From: a virus
Virus record (IMG/VR): IMGVR_UViG_3300010392_000600
Coordinates: 1-20,037 of that record
Direction: 5' to 3' (one strand)
Length of the DNA stretch: 20,037 bases
Shown: in pieces, positions 1 through 7,149 of the stretch
How positions within the stretch are numbered: position 1 is the first letter of the stretch
Layout of the letters: the number at the start of each line of letters is the position of its first letter
The notes under the pieces: model-generated
The model's input: only the letters and a program-made list of their open reading frames with translations
Told to the model about the DNA's origin: nothing
The model's database searches: none
Translations under genes and position numbers: made by a program

Positions 1-213
1 CTAGAGTCTGTGTTGTGTGGGGAGTCTGATGGTAAAGCATTTTCAAGAGACTTTGCCTTTGCAAACGCAAAAGGTAAAAAATCTAATTTACTTTTCCGTA
101 CCAGAAAAGTGGGTACAGTATCCCCAAGCCCAGATTGTAGTAATCTAAACTTTACGCTACACAAAGGAAATGAGTTTTTGTTGGAGATGTTTGAGGAGTC
201 TATCAATGTTTGA
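1..213 (+). CDS. C-terminal end of an unidentified protein (5' truncated)
   Basis: The frame is open from the first base of the window to a TGA at 211-213, giving 70 visible residues of a protein whose start lies outside. Internal ATG/GTG/TTG codons near base 10 are not preceded by an SD, so I read it as the tail of a longer gene. The visible part is polar, with the segment NLLFRTRKVGTVSPSPD and an acidic end, and has no motif I recognise. It overlaps the start of the amidoligase gene by 8 bases, so the two are probably translated together. Phage amidoligase/ATP-grasp clusters often hold a third gene, such as a glutamine amidotransferase, but nothing visible here supports that identity. Confidence 0.6.
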   Translation, partial: LESVLCGESDGKAFSRDFAFANAKGKKSNLLFRTRKVGTVSPSPDCSNLNFTLHKGNEFLLEMFEESINV

Positions 214-1027
214 CAAAAAAGTAAGGGATTACCTGGGCCTCGGGAAGACAAATGGAGATTTTGGTATTGAGATTGAGATGGAGTATAACAAACACGTCTC
301 AGATCAAATAGGTGATAAACTAATTGACACGTGGAGATTTGAGGCAGATGGGTCTCTTCGTGGCACCTCCGCTGAACTTGTTACACGTAAACCACACCCC
401 CAAAAAGATATCCCCGATCTGATTAGAAACCTGTCTGATTGTCTGGCGAATGATGGAGTAAAAATTAAAAAATCTATCCGTGCGGGTATTCATGTTCACA
501 TGAATATGCAGGAGAATACTATTGGTGATGTATTCAGACTCATGGCTGTATACCTACCACTAGAGACGGTACTAACAGACTGGTGTGGCGATGGCAGACA
601 AGGTAATCTGTTCTGTATGAGATCCAGGGACGCCTTGGGGATGACAGAATATTATACAAACGCAGTGAAGGCTGGTGATTTGTATATGCTTCGCACTGAT
701 GATCTTCGTTACTGCACCATGAACCTACAATCATTGTTCCTTTATGGGTCTGTGGAGTTCCGAGCTTTGGCGACAGATCCAGACCTCACGAACATCATCA
801 CATGGTGTAAAATTCTAGGTAGACTGAAAGAGTTCTCTCTACAGAACAAGTCGGTATGGGAAATTACATCTGAAATCTCTGGTATGGGTCCGAGACATTG
901 GGCACAATCCGTATTGGGGGAAGACATTATGAAACTGGTTGACTCCGGGGATCTTGAAAGGGACATCATGGAAGACCTTCGTAATAATCAATACCTCCTA
1001 TCTGAACTCAACAAGAAAGGCCTCTAA
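206..1027 (+). CDS. Amidoligase-family protein (COOH-NH2 ligase, GCS-like)
   Basis: A 273-residue protein of the amidoligase_2 type, glutamine-synthetase-fold enzymes that use ATP to join a carboxylate to an amine. Visible motifs: GIEIEME (E22, E24) for metal/ATP binding, FEADGS with D48, an SAELVT segment with E57, and the characteristic HVHMN (H96, H98, N100), followed by VEFRA. I chose the ATG at 206 because TGAGGAG lies at 192-198; an in-frame start at 170 would add a poorly supported 12-residue extension. The gene is followed after one base by an ATP-grasp ligase, a pairing described for phage and bacterial amidoligase clusters. The substrate is unknown: peptidoglycan or cell-surface peptides, a small metabolite, or a host protein tail are all possible. 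Confidence 0.85.
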   Translation: MFDKKVRDYLGLGKTNGDFGIEIEMEYNKHVSDQIGDKLIDTWRFEADGSLRGTSAELVTRKPHPQKDIPDLIRNLSDCLANDGVKIKKSIRAGIHVHMNMQENTIGDVFRLMAVYLPLETVLTDWCGDGRQGNLFCMRSRDALGMTEYYTNAVKAGDLYMLRTDDLRYCTMNLQSLFLYGSVEFRALATDPDLTNIITWCKILGRLKEFSLQNKSVWEITSEISGMGPRHWAQSVLGEDIMKLVDSGDLERDIMEDLRNNQYLLSELNKKGL

Positions 1028-1028
1028 A

Positions 1029-1937
1029 ATGTTTATATACCCTTATAAGGCCGGTTCGCAGTCCGCTAAAAACTTGGCGGAAGCCCTTGGGGCTAAACGT
1101 ATTAAGCTGGAAGGATCGAAATTTAAAGGAGACCCATCTAAAATTGTTATTAATTGGGGATCAAGTTCTATGAGTGAACAAACAGAAAAATGCCAAGTCC
1201 TTAACAAGCCTGCTGCTGTAGCTATGGCTTCAAACAAACTTACCTTCTTTAACAAGGTGAAAAATATTGTATCCATCCCGGAGTTTACGACTAAATCTGA
1301 TGTTGCTAAGGAATGGATTGAAGAAGGCAGCACCGTACTGGCACGTACTACGTTGACCGGACACTCCGGCGAGGGTATCTATGTTATTGAGAGCATGGAG
1401 GAGTTTGATAACTTCAATAAAAACTCTGCCAAAGTGTGGGTAAAGTATATTCCAAAGAAAGATGAATACCGGGTACATGTTGTTGCTGGTAAGGTTGTTG
1501 ATGTAAGACGAAAGGGTCTTCGTAACGACTTTAATAAAAATAATGCCAATTGGAAAATCAGAAACCATGGGAATGGATTTGTGTTTGTTAAGAACGATGT
1601 AGATCCTCCCCAAGAAGTGTTGGAGCAATCTGTAGCTGCAATTGCTGTTTGTGGTTTGGACTTCGGGGCTGTTGATGTTATCTGGAATAACTTCCGTGAG
1701 AAGGCATTCGTACTTGAAATCAATACTGCACCTGGACTTGAGGGTTCTACTATTGATAGTTACTCTGAAGCATTCAACTGGCTATATGCAGAGGAAGATC
1801 GTTACAAGCAATGGGATGAACGTCGTAAAAAGATCCAATCTGAATATATGAGTACTATTATTAAAAGTAAAAAGGTTGCACTAAATCTTGATGACTATCT
1901 TGAGATGGATACCCCCCAACCTACACCTTGGGGTTGA
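1029..1937 (+). CDS. RimK-like ATP-grasp ligase
   Basis: A 302-residue ATP-grasp protein, likely forming amide or peptide bonds through an acyl-phosphate. Visible features: a glycine-rich phosphate-binding loop near residues 107-118 (TTLTGHSGEGIYVI), WVKYIPKKDEYRVHV at 137-151, where K and E are expected to hold ATP, and the metal-binding end D215 plus FVLEINTAPGLEGS at 227-240 (E230, N232). This order is typical of the RimK/glutathione-synthetase branch. The ATG at 1029 is used because AAGAAAGG precedes it by about 9 bases; the longer frame from 939 would run into the amidoligase. Its stop (1935-1937) lies inside the -35 box of the downstream promoter. Together with the amidoligase it probably makes or attaches a short peptide-like product, but the target cannot be read from sequence. 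Confidence 0.85.
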   Translation: MFIYPYKAGSQSAKNLAEALGAKRIKLEGSKFKGDPSKIVINWGSSSMSEQTEKCQVLNKPAAVAMASNKLTFFNKVKNIVSIPEFTTKSDVAKEWIEEGSTVLARTTLTGHSGEGIYVIESMEEFDNFNKNSAKVWVKYIPKKDEYRVHVVAGKVVDVRRKGLRNDFNKNNANWKIRNHGNGFVFVKNDVDPPQEVLEQSVAAIAVCGLDFGAVDVIWNNFREKAFVLEINTAPGLEGSTIDSYSEAFNWLYAEEDRYKQWDERRKKIQSEYMSTIIKSKKVALNLDDYLEMDTPQPTPWG

Positions 1938-1961
1938 CAAATAGGAAATAGTGCTTATATA
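1934..1961 (+). promoter_or_regulatory. sigma70-like promoter upstream of primase-helicase
   Basis: A perfect TTGACA lies at 1934-1939 and TATATA at 1956-1961, a 16-base spacer. A TGC at 1952-1954 sits directly before the overlapping hexamer TTATAT (1955-1960) and could act as an extended -10. Transcription would start near 1967-1970, giving a leader of roughly 40 bases before the primase-helicase ATG. The element sits in one of the few sizeable intergenic gaps on the plus strand, at the junction between the ligase pair and the replication block, so it likely drives replication genes with host RNA polymerase. Confidence 0.6.
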
Positions 1962-2006
1962 GGAGTATAGGACATGGAAATTGGGGTTAAATTCTAAGGA
2001 GGAATA

Positions 2007-3716
2007 ATGGGAATACCTATCGACAAGCTGCCACATTCATGTGGTACTCGTCAAGGGCTTCAAGTTTTCGCAAACGAAGAAACAGGTAAGGTAGATGGTT
2101 GGTGTTTCGCCTGTAACAAATATATAGCCAACCCCTACGGAGAAGAGAAGACCATTGATGACGTTGACATGCCTCAACCCAAGTCTCCAGAAGAGATTGA
2201 AGCAGAGGTGTTGGAAATCAGTGGTCTTCCCACAGTTGATGTCCCTACACGTAAGCTGAGAGGTGAATATCTTGACCAATTCGGGATTAAGATTGGCCTG
2301 TCTGAAGAAGATGGTTGTACCCCTGAGAAGATGTACTTCCCTCAGTATGTGGAAGGGGAACTCTCTGGCTACTATGTCAAGACTCTCACCGAACCAAAAC
2401 ACACTTGGTCTATTGGTGAAGTTAAGGGTGCAGAACCCTTCGGATGGCAGAGGGCAAAGAGATCTGGCGCATACAGACTAGTTATCACTGAAGGTATGGA
2501 GGATGCCGTCGCAGTAGAGTCCATCATGACTCGCTATGGCAGTGGTGACTATATGCCAGCCGTAATCTCTTTGACGAACGGGGCAGGTTCAGTTGACAAA
2601 AACCTGTCCCAGATTGCGAAAGAAGCGAGGTCTTTGTTTAAAGAAATCGTACTATGTTTTGATGACGATGAGCCTGGGCAGAATGCTGTTGCTAAAGCTA
2701 TGCAGTATTTCCCCAAGGCTCTGACAGTAACCTTGCCTGAGAAGGACGCAAATGATTGTATCCTGAAAGGCTCTCAGAAGGCCGCCTATAAGGCACTTGC
2801 CTTCAAGGCTACTACTCCTAAGAACAGTAGACTAGTGGTGGCTGACGAGGCTCTCCACGTCGCTGCTAGGGAACCCACACCATACGGTCAATTAACTTGG
2901 CCCTATGACAAGATGAATAGCCTTCTTCGTGGCATTAGATACGGAGAAACTATTTATATTGGTGCTGGTGTTAAGATGGGTAAGAGTGAGTTGCTTAATG
3001 ATATTGCTGCTCACTTCGTCAAAGAACATGGTGTAAAAGTTTTCATGGCTAAGCCAGAGGAGGCAAATAAAAAGACATACAAGCTCATGTGCAATAAGAT
3101 TGCAGGAGCTGTATTCCATGACCCAGACGTAGAGTTTGATTACGATGCTTACGATAAGGCTGGGGAAATTCTTCGTGGCAACCTAATTATGGTTGACCTT
3201 TATCAAGAGATGAGTTGGGACCACCTAAAACTCGACATTGTTAATGCAGCTGCTCTTGGCTGTAAAGCTATTTTCATTGATCCAATTACTAACTTGACTA
3301 ATGGCATGAATGCTGCTGATGCAAACACTAAGCTACAAGAAATTGCACAGGGTTTGTCGTCACTGGCGCATGACCTAGAAGTTGTCATCTTCATCTTCTG
3401 CCACCTTAAGGCCCCGGAGGGGTTCATTAGTAAGGATGCGCGGGAGAAGAAGTATGCTAAGGGTGAGTACACCCGCCTTGGTAATTGCCCCCACGAGTTT
3501 GGAGGCACTGTTCAGAGTGCTCAATTCGCGGGGTCTAGGGCAATGATGAGAAGCTGTAATCTAATGATCGGCTTGGAAGGTAACAAAGACCCAGAACTCC
3601 CGGAAGAAAACAGAAACCTAAGACAACTAACTATCCTCGAGGATAGGGAGTTTGGTAACGCAGACAGTACAACTTTGTACTGGAATAGAAACACTACACT
3701 ATTTAAACAGGTGTAA
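2007..3716 (+). CDS. Bifunctional primase-helicase (T7 gp4-like)
   Basis: A 569-residue protein joining an N-terminal zinc-binding primase segment, a TOPRIM primase domain and a C-terminal RecA-type replicative helicase, close to T7 gp4 in length (566). Visible: a zinc motif with C12, C33 and C36 and H10 as a possible fourth ligand; TOPRIM motifs VITEGMEDA (E162) and CFDDDEPG (D219-D221); Walker A GAGVKMGKS at 319-327; Walker B AIFIDP with D425; the helicase motif IFCHLKAPEG with H466; and a C-terminal ILEDREFG segment. It would unwind the fork and lay down RNA primers for the polymerase encoded downstream. The start is fixed by AAGGAGGA at 1996-2003, a near-perfect SD. The first pair of the usual four-cysteine zinc motif is altered. 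Confidence 0.95.
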   Translation: MGIPIDKLPHSCGTRQGLQVFANEETGKVDGWCFACNKYIANPYGEEKTIDDVDMPQPKSPEEIEAEVLEISGLPTVDVPTRKLRGEYLDQFGIKIGLSEEDGCTPEKMYFPQYVEGELSGYYVKTLTEPKHTWSIGEVKGAEPFGWQRAKRSGAYRLVITEGMEDAVAVESIMTRYGSGDYMPAVISLTNGAGSVDKNLSQIAKEARSLFKEIVLCFDDDEPGQNAVAKAMQYFPKALTVTLPEKDANDCILKGSQKAAYKALAFKATTPKNSRLVVADEALHVAAREPTPYGQLTWPYDKMNSLLRGIRYGETIYIGAGVKMGKSELLNDIAAHFVKEHGVKVFMAKPEEANKKTYKLMCNKIAGAVFHDPDVEFDYDAYDKAGEILRGNLIMVDLYQEMSWDHLKLDIVNAAALGCKAIFIDPITNLTNGMNAADANTKLQEIAQGLSSLAHDLEVVIFIFCHLKAPEGFISKDAREKKYAKGEYTRLGNCPHEFGGTVQSAQFAGSRAMMRSCNLMIGLEGNKDPELPEENRNLRQLTILEDREFGNADSTTLYWNRNTTLFKQV

Positions 3717-3717
3717 A

Positions 3718-4188
3718 ATGCACGAAATTGAAGAGCTATACCTAAGTATATACAAACAAAAAGTAAACACTATGGGTCGTATCCTAGGTGGGGACTATTC
3801 TGCTGGAGAGGATGTAACCCAAGAAGCATTTTGTCGAGCATGGAAATTCTACCCTTCGTTTGACCCTAATATTGGTAAGTTGGAAACGTGGTTTAATGCA
3901 ATCCTTTACAATTCTCTCAGGGATTACCAACGGGAGATGAAAGGAGAACCCTCTTCACAAGCCAAAGAGATTAGCCCAGAAGATGTGCTGATGAATATCA
4001 ATACAGACTTTACACTTATTCGTAAGGAGATAGGTGAGATAAGGAATAATAAGCACCGACGGGTATTAGAACTATTCTTTATCATGGGCTATACTTCAAC
4101 TGAAATTAATCAAATTGAGGAGAAGGTAAGTGTGAGTAATGTAACCACCATTGTTAATAGATTTAGGGAGGATATTTCTGATGAATGA
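3718..4188 (+). CDS. ECF-like sigma factor
   Basis: A 156-residue protein with the two-domain layout of extracytoplasmic-function sigma factors. Residues of about 22-70 match sigma region 2: AGEDVTQEAFCRAW, then a PSFDPNIGKLETWFNAI segment and SLRDYQRE, the part that melts the -10 element and binds the RNA polymerase clamp. The C-terminal third (HRRVLELFFIMGYTSTEI and onwards) looks like a region 4 helix-turn-helix that would read a -35 element. It starts one base after the primase-helicase stop with only a weak AGGTG before it, so it is probably translationally coupled. Its place in the replication block suggests it redirects host RNA polymerase to some phage promoters. A non-sigma DNA-binding role is possible, since region 4 is divergent. 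Confidence 0.72.
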   Translation: MHEIEELYLSIYKQKVNTMGRILGGDYSAGEDVTQEAFCRAWKFYPSFDPNIGKLETWFNAILYNSLRDYQREMKGEPSSQAKEISPEDVLMNINTDFTLIRKEIGEIRNNKHRRVLELFFIMGYTSTEINQIEEKVSVSNVTTIVNRFREDISDE

Positions 4189-4255
4189 TGCACTTATTGT
4201 ACAGCTACTGATGGTAGTAGCGGCAATTGTGATTGCACTATTTGTGTTTAGATGA
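4181..4255 (+). CDS. 24-residue single-pass membrane peptide
   Basis: A short gene beginning MNDALIVQ followed by an uninterrupted hydrophobic stretch (LLMVVAAIVIALFVF) and a terminal arginine, the pattern of one transmembrane helix. It has one of the best SD sites in the window, AGGGAGGAT at 4165-4172, eight bases before its ATG. It starts inside the end of the sigma-factor gene and stops at TGA 4253-4255, overlapping the polymerase ATG as ATGA. The polymerase start has no SD of its own, so this peptide gene probably delivers ribosomes to it. It may also act as a membrane peptide. I recognise no family. Confidence 0.6.
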   Translation: MNDALIVQLLMVVAAIVIALFVFR

Positions 4256-6767
4256 TCTTTGATGTGGAAGCTGATGGTCTCTTAGACGAGGCCACTAAGA
4301 TCCACGTCCTTGCATACAAGAAAGACGGTAAGGTACATCATACTCATGACTATGATGAGATGAGAAGTATTCTTACCAAAGCCGACATCCTTATTGGACA
4401 TAATTGTATCTGTTATGATATTCCGCTATTAGAAAAGTTGTTGGGCATTAAGATTAAGGCACGTCTTATCGACACACTAGCCTTATCTTGGTATCTAAAC
4501 CACACTCGTATTCGTCATGGCCTTGAAGGATATGGTGAAGACTACGGTGTGCCTAAGCCAGAAGTCAACGACTGGCACAACTTGTCTAAAGAGGAGTATG
4601 CACACCGTTGTATAGAGGATGTTAAAATCAACTCTAAACTCTGGCAAAAACTTAAAACTAAGCTGCTCCGTATCTATGGAACGAAGGATGATGCAGATAG
4701 GCTCATCAATTACCTTACGTTTAAGATGGAGTGCGTCAGAGAACAGGAAAGAAGTGGTTGGAAATTTGATCGCGATCTCACTGTCCGTACCCTTGACACA
4801 CTATATGAAGAAAAAGAGGAGAAAATCCAAGCTCTATCTAGGGCAATGCCAAAGGTCAAGAAGTACGCAACTAAGATAAGACCTAAGAAACCATTCAAGG
4901 CTGATGGTACGTGGTCAGTTGTCGGAGCCAAGTGGTTTAACCTTCTTAGACGAGAAGGACTACCTGAAGATTACACTGGAGAAATCCAAGTGTTGTTGCG
5001 GGAGGACGAACCAAATCCAGGAAGTCACGATCAGATTAAACAATGGTTGTACTCATTAGGCTGGGTTCCAACAAGCTTCAAGTATGACAAGGATAGTAAT
5101 GGAAACGAACGACAAATCCCACAAGTAAGGGTAGAAGGTGACGACGGTAAAGAATTATGTGAGTCTGTAAAGAAACTCATTGCTAAAGAGCCAGCGATTG
5201 AGTTGCTTGAAGGTCTTAGTGTAATCAATCATCGTATCTCTATCTTTGAGGGGTTTCTTAAAAACGAGAAGGACGGACAGCTAAGGGCTACTGTAGGTGG
5301 CTTGACCAATACTCTTAGGTTTAAACATAGGATATTGGTAAATCTTCCGGGTGTACATAAACCTTGGGGAGAAGAAATCCGTGGCTCTCTTATTGCACCT
5401 GATGGGTTTGAGTTATGTGGCAGTGATATGTGTTCTCTTGAAGAGAATACTAAGAAGCATTACATGTACATCTATGACCCAGATTTTGTAAGAGAGATGT
5501 CAAAGCCCGGATTTGATGCACACCTTGACTTGGCTAAATATGCTGGTGTCGTAACACAAGAGGAGATTGATGCTTATGTAAGGGGAGAGGATTGGGCTGT
5601 ATCCAAACTCAAACCCATTCGTAAAATCTATAAGGCTGCTAACTATGCATTAACTTGGTGCATATAAAATCATGTGAACTCAGGGGACACCTAGAACAGG
5701 CAATCCTGAGCCAAGCTAGGAGAAATATTTGATAAGGATTAGAAACGGAAACCATGGGGAAGAGGGGTTTACTGCCTCTCCTAACAAATACCCCAATAAG
5801 GTTTTTAAGGATAAGTCGTGCCGACAATGTGGAGAAGTATTTTCTCCAGTTGGACCATCTCACCACTACTGCTCTGACAGTTGTAGGGACAAAGCTTCAA
5901 CCAACAACTATTACATCAAGAACTATGGTGTATCTTTAGGGGAGGTTGAAGAAATGTTCTTGGAGCAAGGTGGGAAATGTGCTATTTGCAAGCAAGAGGG
6001 GTTCAAAATGAGGGATGTCCACAAGTCCTCCCTTAATCTCGACCACTGCCATGACACTGGTTTGGTCAGAGGACTCCTTTGCCACAATTGTAACAGGGCT
6101 TTGGGGCTTCTAAAGGATGACAAAAATATCTTATCTAATGCTATTGAATACCTAGAAGGTGCAACGACTATCCCGAAAGGGAGTAGGGTCAAGTGGCCCG
6201 AAGCGCATGACACTTCTGATGAGGAGTGATGATATAGTCTGGTCTGTATGGGGACATACAGCAGCAGGAAACTGCGGGGCAAGATTAACGACCTTGCTTG
6301 AACACTACGGTATTTATGGTGTTGGTGCAGCCAAGCTGGCTAGGGAAACTGGCCTATCTAAGAGCAAAGCTAAAGCTCTCATCGAAGCCTATTGGAAACG
6401 TAATTGGGCAGTGAAGAAGCTTTGCGAAGAAACCACTATCAAACATATTGATGGTGAAATGTGGTTGTACAACCCTGTATCTCGGTTATGGTACTCTCTT
6501 CGTTCCGAGAAAGACATTTTCTCAACACTGAATCAAGGTACTGGTGTATTCTGTTTTGATAGCTGGATTAGAGCTTTCAGAAATACACGACCACAACTCA
6601 CTGGGCAATTCCACGACGAGTGTGTGCTTACAATTAAGAAAGGTAGCAGGGATAAGTGTGTAAAATTATTGAAGGAGTCTATTGAAAAGGTGAATGATTC
6701 ATTAAAGCTTAATGTCAAATTGGATGTGGATATTCAGTTCGGTGCCACTTATGCCGATGTACACTAA
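4252..6767 (+). CDS. DNA polymerase I-family replicative polymerase, split by a group I intron
   Basis: Coding is in two parts: exon 1 at 4252-5650 and exon 2 at 6310-6767, which join to 618 residues. Exon 1 holds the 3'-5' proofreading domain (MIFDVEADGL with D4 and E6; GHNCICYDIPLL; YAHRCIEDV) and the start of the polymerase domain, including motif A (SDMCSLEENTKKHYM) and KPIRKIYKAANYA. Exon 2 continues motif B (YGVGAAKLARETGL) and contains motif C (QFHDECV), ending in ADVH. Joining after the U at 5650 and before the G at 6310 gives ANYACIYGVG, the same length between the motif B asparagine and tyrosine as in A-family polymerases such as E. coli Pol I. Without splicing, exon 1 reads four more codons and stops at 5667. 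The order after primase-helicase resembles T7, whose polymerase has 704 residues. The start has no SD and is coupled to the upstream micro-ORF. Confidence 0.9.
5651..6309 (+). other. Group I self-splicing intron in DNA polymerase motif B
   Basis: The splice sites and core can be read directly. P1: exon UAUGCAU (5644-5650) pairs with intron GUGCAUA (5658-5664), placing the required U.G pair at the 5' splice site with a 7-base loop. P3: GACACCTA (5686-5693, one bulged A) with TAGGGTC (6184-6190). The P/Q core at 5699-5716 reads GGCAATCCTGAGCCAAGC, the hallmark sequence also seen in plastid trnL introns. P7: GACTAT (6166-6171) with ATAGTC (6234-6239). A P7.1-like hairpin CCC-GAAA-GGG lies at 6172-6181 and P8 AAGTG/CACTT at 6191-6195/6211-6215. 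Three hairpins follow: 6244-6261, 6264-6275 with a GAAA loop, and 6279-6297. The intron ends in G6309. The hairpin between P7 and P3 suggests subgroup IA, common in phages. I see no clear P10. Confidence 0.92.
5729..6229 (+). CDS. Intron-encoded endonuclease VII-like HNH homing endonuclease
   Basis: A 166-residue protein inside the polymerase intron, predicted to cut intron-less alleles and so spread the intron. An N-terminal zinc knuckle (CRQCGEVF and a later CSDSC) precedes a recombination-endonuclease-VII fold: GGKCAICKQEG, then LDHCHDTGLVRGLLCHNC and NRALGLLKDD, with the catalytic DHCH histidines and four zinc cysteines. The start is TTG at 5729, supported by AGGAG at 5718-5722, which lies immediately 3' of the intron P/Q core. 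The last 24 or so codons cover P7, P7.1, P3 and P8 of the ribozyme, and the stop falls five bases before the second P7 strand. RNA folding and translation therefore share bases at both ends of this gene. Confidence 0.9.
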   Translation: MIRIRNGNHGEEGFTASPNKYPNKVFKDKSCRQCGEVFSPVGPSHHYCSDSCRDKASTNNYYIKNYGVSLGEVEEMFLEQGGKCAICKQEGFKMRDVHKSSLNLDHCHDTGLVRGLLCHNCNRALGLLKDDKNILSNAIEYLEGATTIPKGSRVKWPEAHDTSDEE

Positions 6768-7149
6768 TACATGTATAGTTCCGTCTGATGGCTATATAAA
6801 CACCGACGGGTATATTAGGGTACTAGATAAGCCCAGGTCTTGTGGCGGTAGACTTAAAATGCTGCATAGGATTGAGTGGGAGAAAATAAATGGCAGTATC
6901 CCAGATGACTATGAGATCAATCATAAATGTAAAAACCGGATGTGTTGTAATGTAAATCATCTGGAGATCCTTACAAAAAGTGATCACAAATCTAAAGATA
7001 ACTCTCTAAGATACAAGGAGAGGGAAGATCAGATTGTGGCATTCTATATGAAGAATGAAATCACTCAACAAGAATTAGCCGATACTTTCGGAGTAAGTCA
7101 GCCCGGCATATCTAAAATACTGAATAGGAGGATAGTAAATGTCTCTTAA
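6757..7149 (+). CDS. Free-standing HNH endonuclease with C-terminal HTH
   Basis: About 130 residues with an HNH_3-type domain (LHRIEWEKINGSIPDDYEIN, then HKCKNRMCCNVNHLEILT), catalytic histidines and a zinc-like cysteine set. A C-terminal helix-turn-helix follows (ITQQELADTFGVSQPGI, then SKILNRR), which probably binds the target DNA. The start overlaps the last 11 bases of the polymerase gene; ATG 6757 or 6751 could be used and neither has a good SD. The end overlaps the SSB start by 11 bases and contains its SD. It looks like a homing endonuclease lodged between polymerase and SSB, next to an intron-bearing gene. Whether it cuts at the intron site or elsewhere cannot be told. Confidence 0.82.
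   Translation: MYTNTCIVPSDGYINTDGYIRVLDKPRSCGGRLKMLHRIEWEKINGSIPDDYEINHKCKNRMCCNVNHLEILTKSDHKSKDNSLRYKEREDQIVAFYMKNEITQQELADTFGVSQPGISKILNRRIVNVS

Noticed and set aside
1230-1628. A 132-codon minus-strand frame within the ATP-grasp gene
   Set aside because: It overlaps a protein with clear family motifs on the other strand, has no SD and no partner genes on that strand nearby.
1974-1997. A seven-residue frame (MEIGVKF) with AGGAG upstream in the gap before primase-helicase
   Set aside because: If transcription starts near 1967-1970, its SD would not be in the mRNA. Too short to support on sequence alone.
6159-6309. Reading the second polymerase exon as an independent gene starting at 6159
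   Set aside because: Bases 6159-6309 are intron core (P7, P7.1, P3, P8 and the 3' hairpins). The residues they would encode match no polymerase region, and splicing accounts for the frame exactly.
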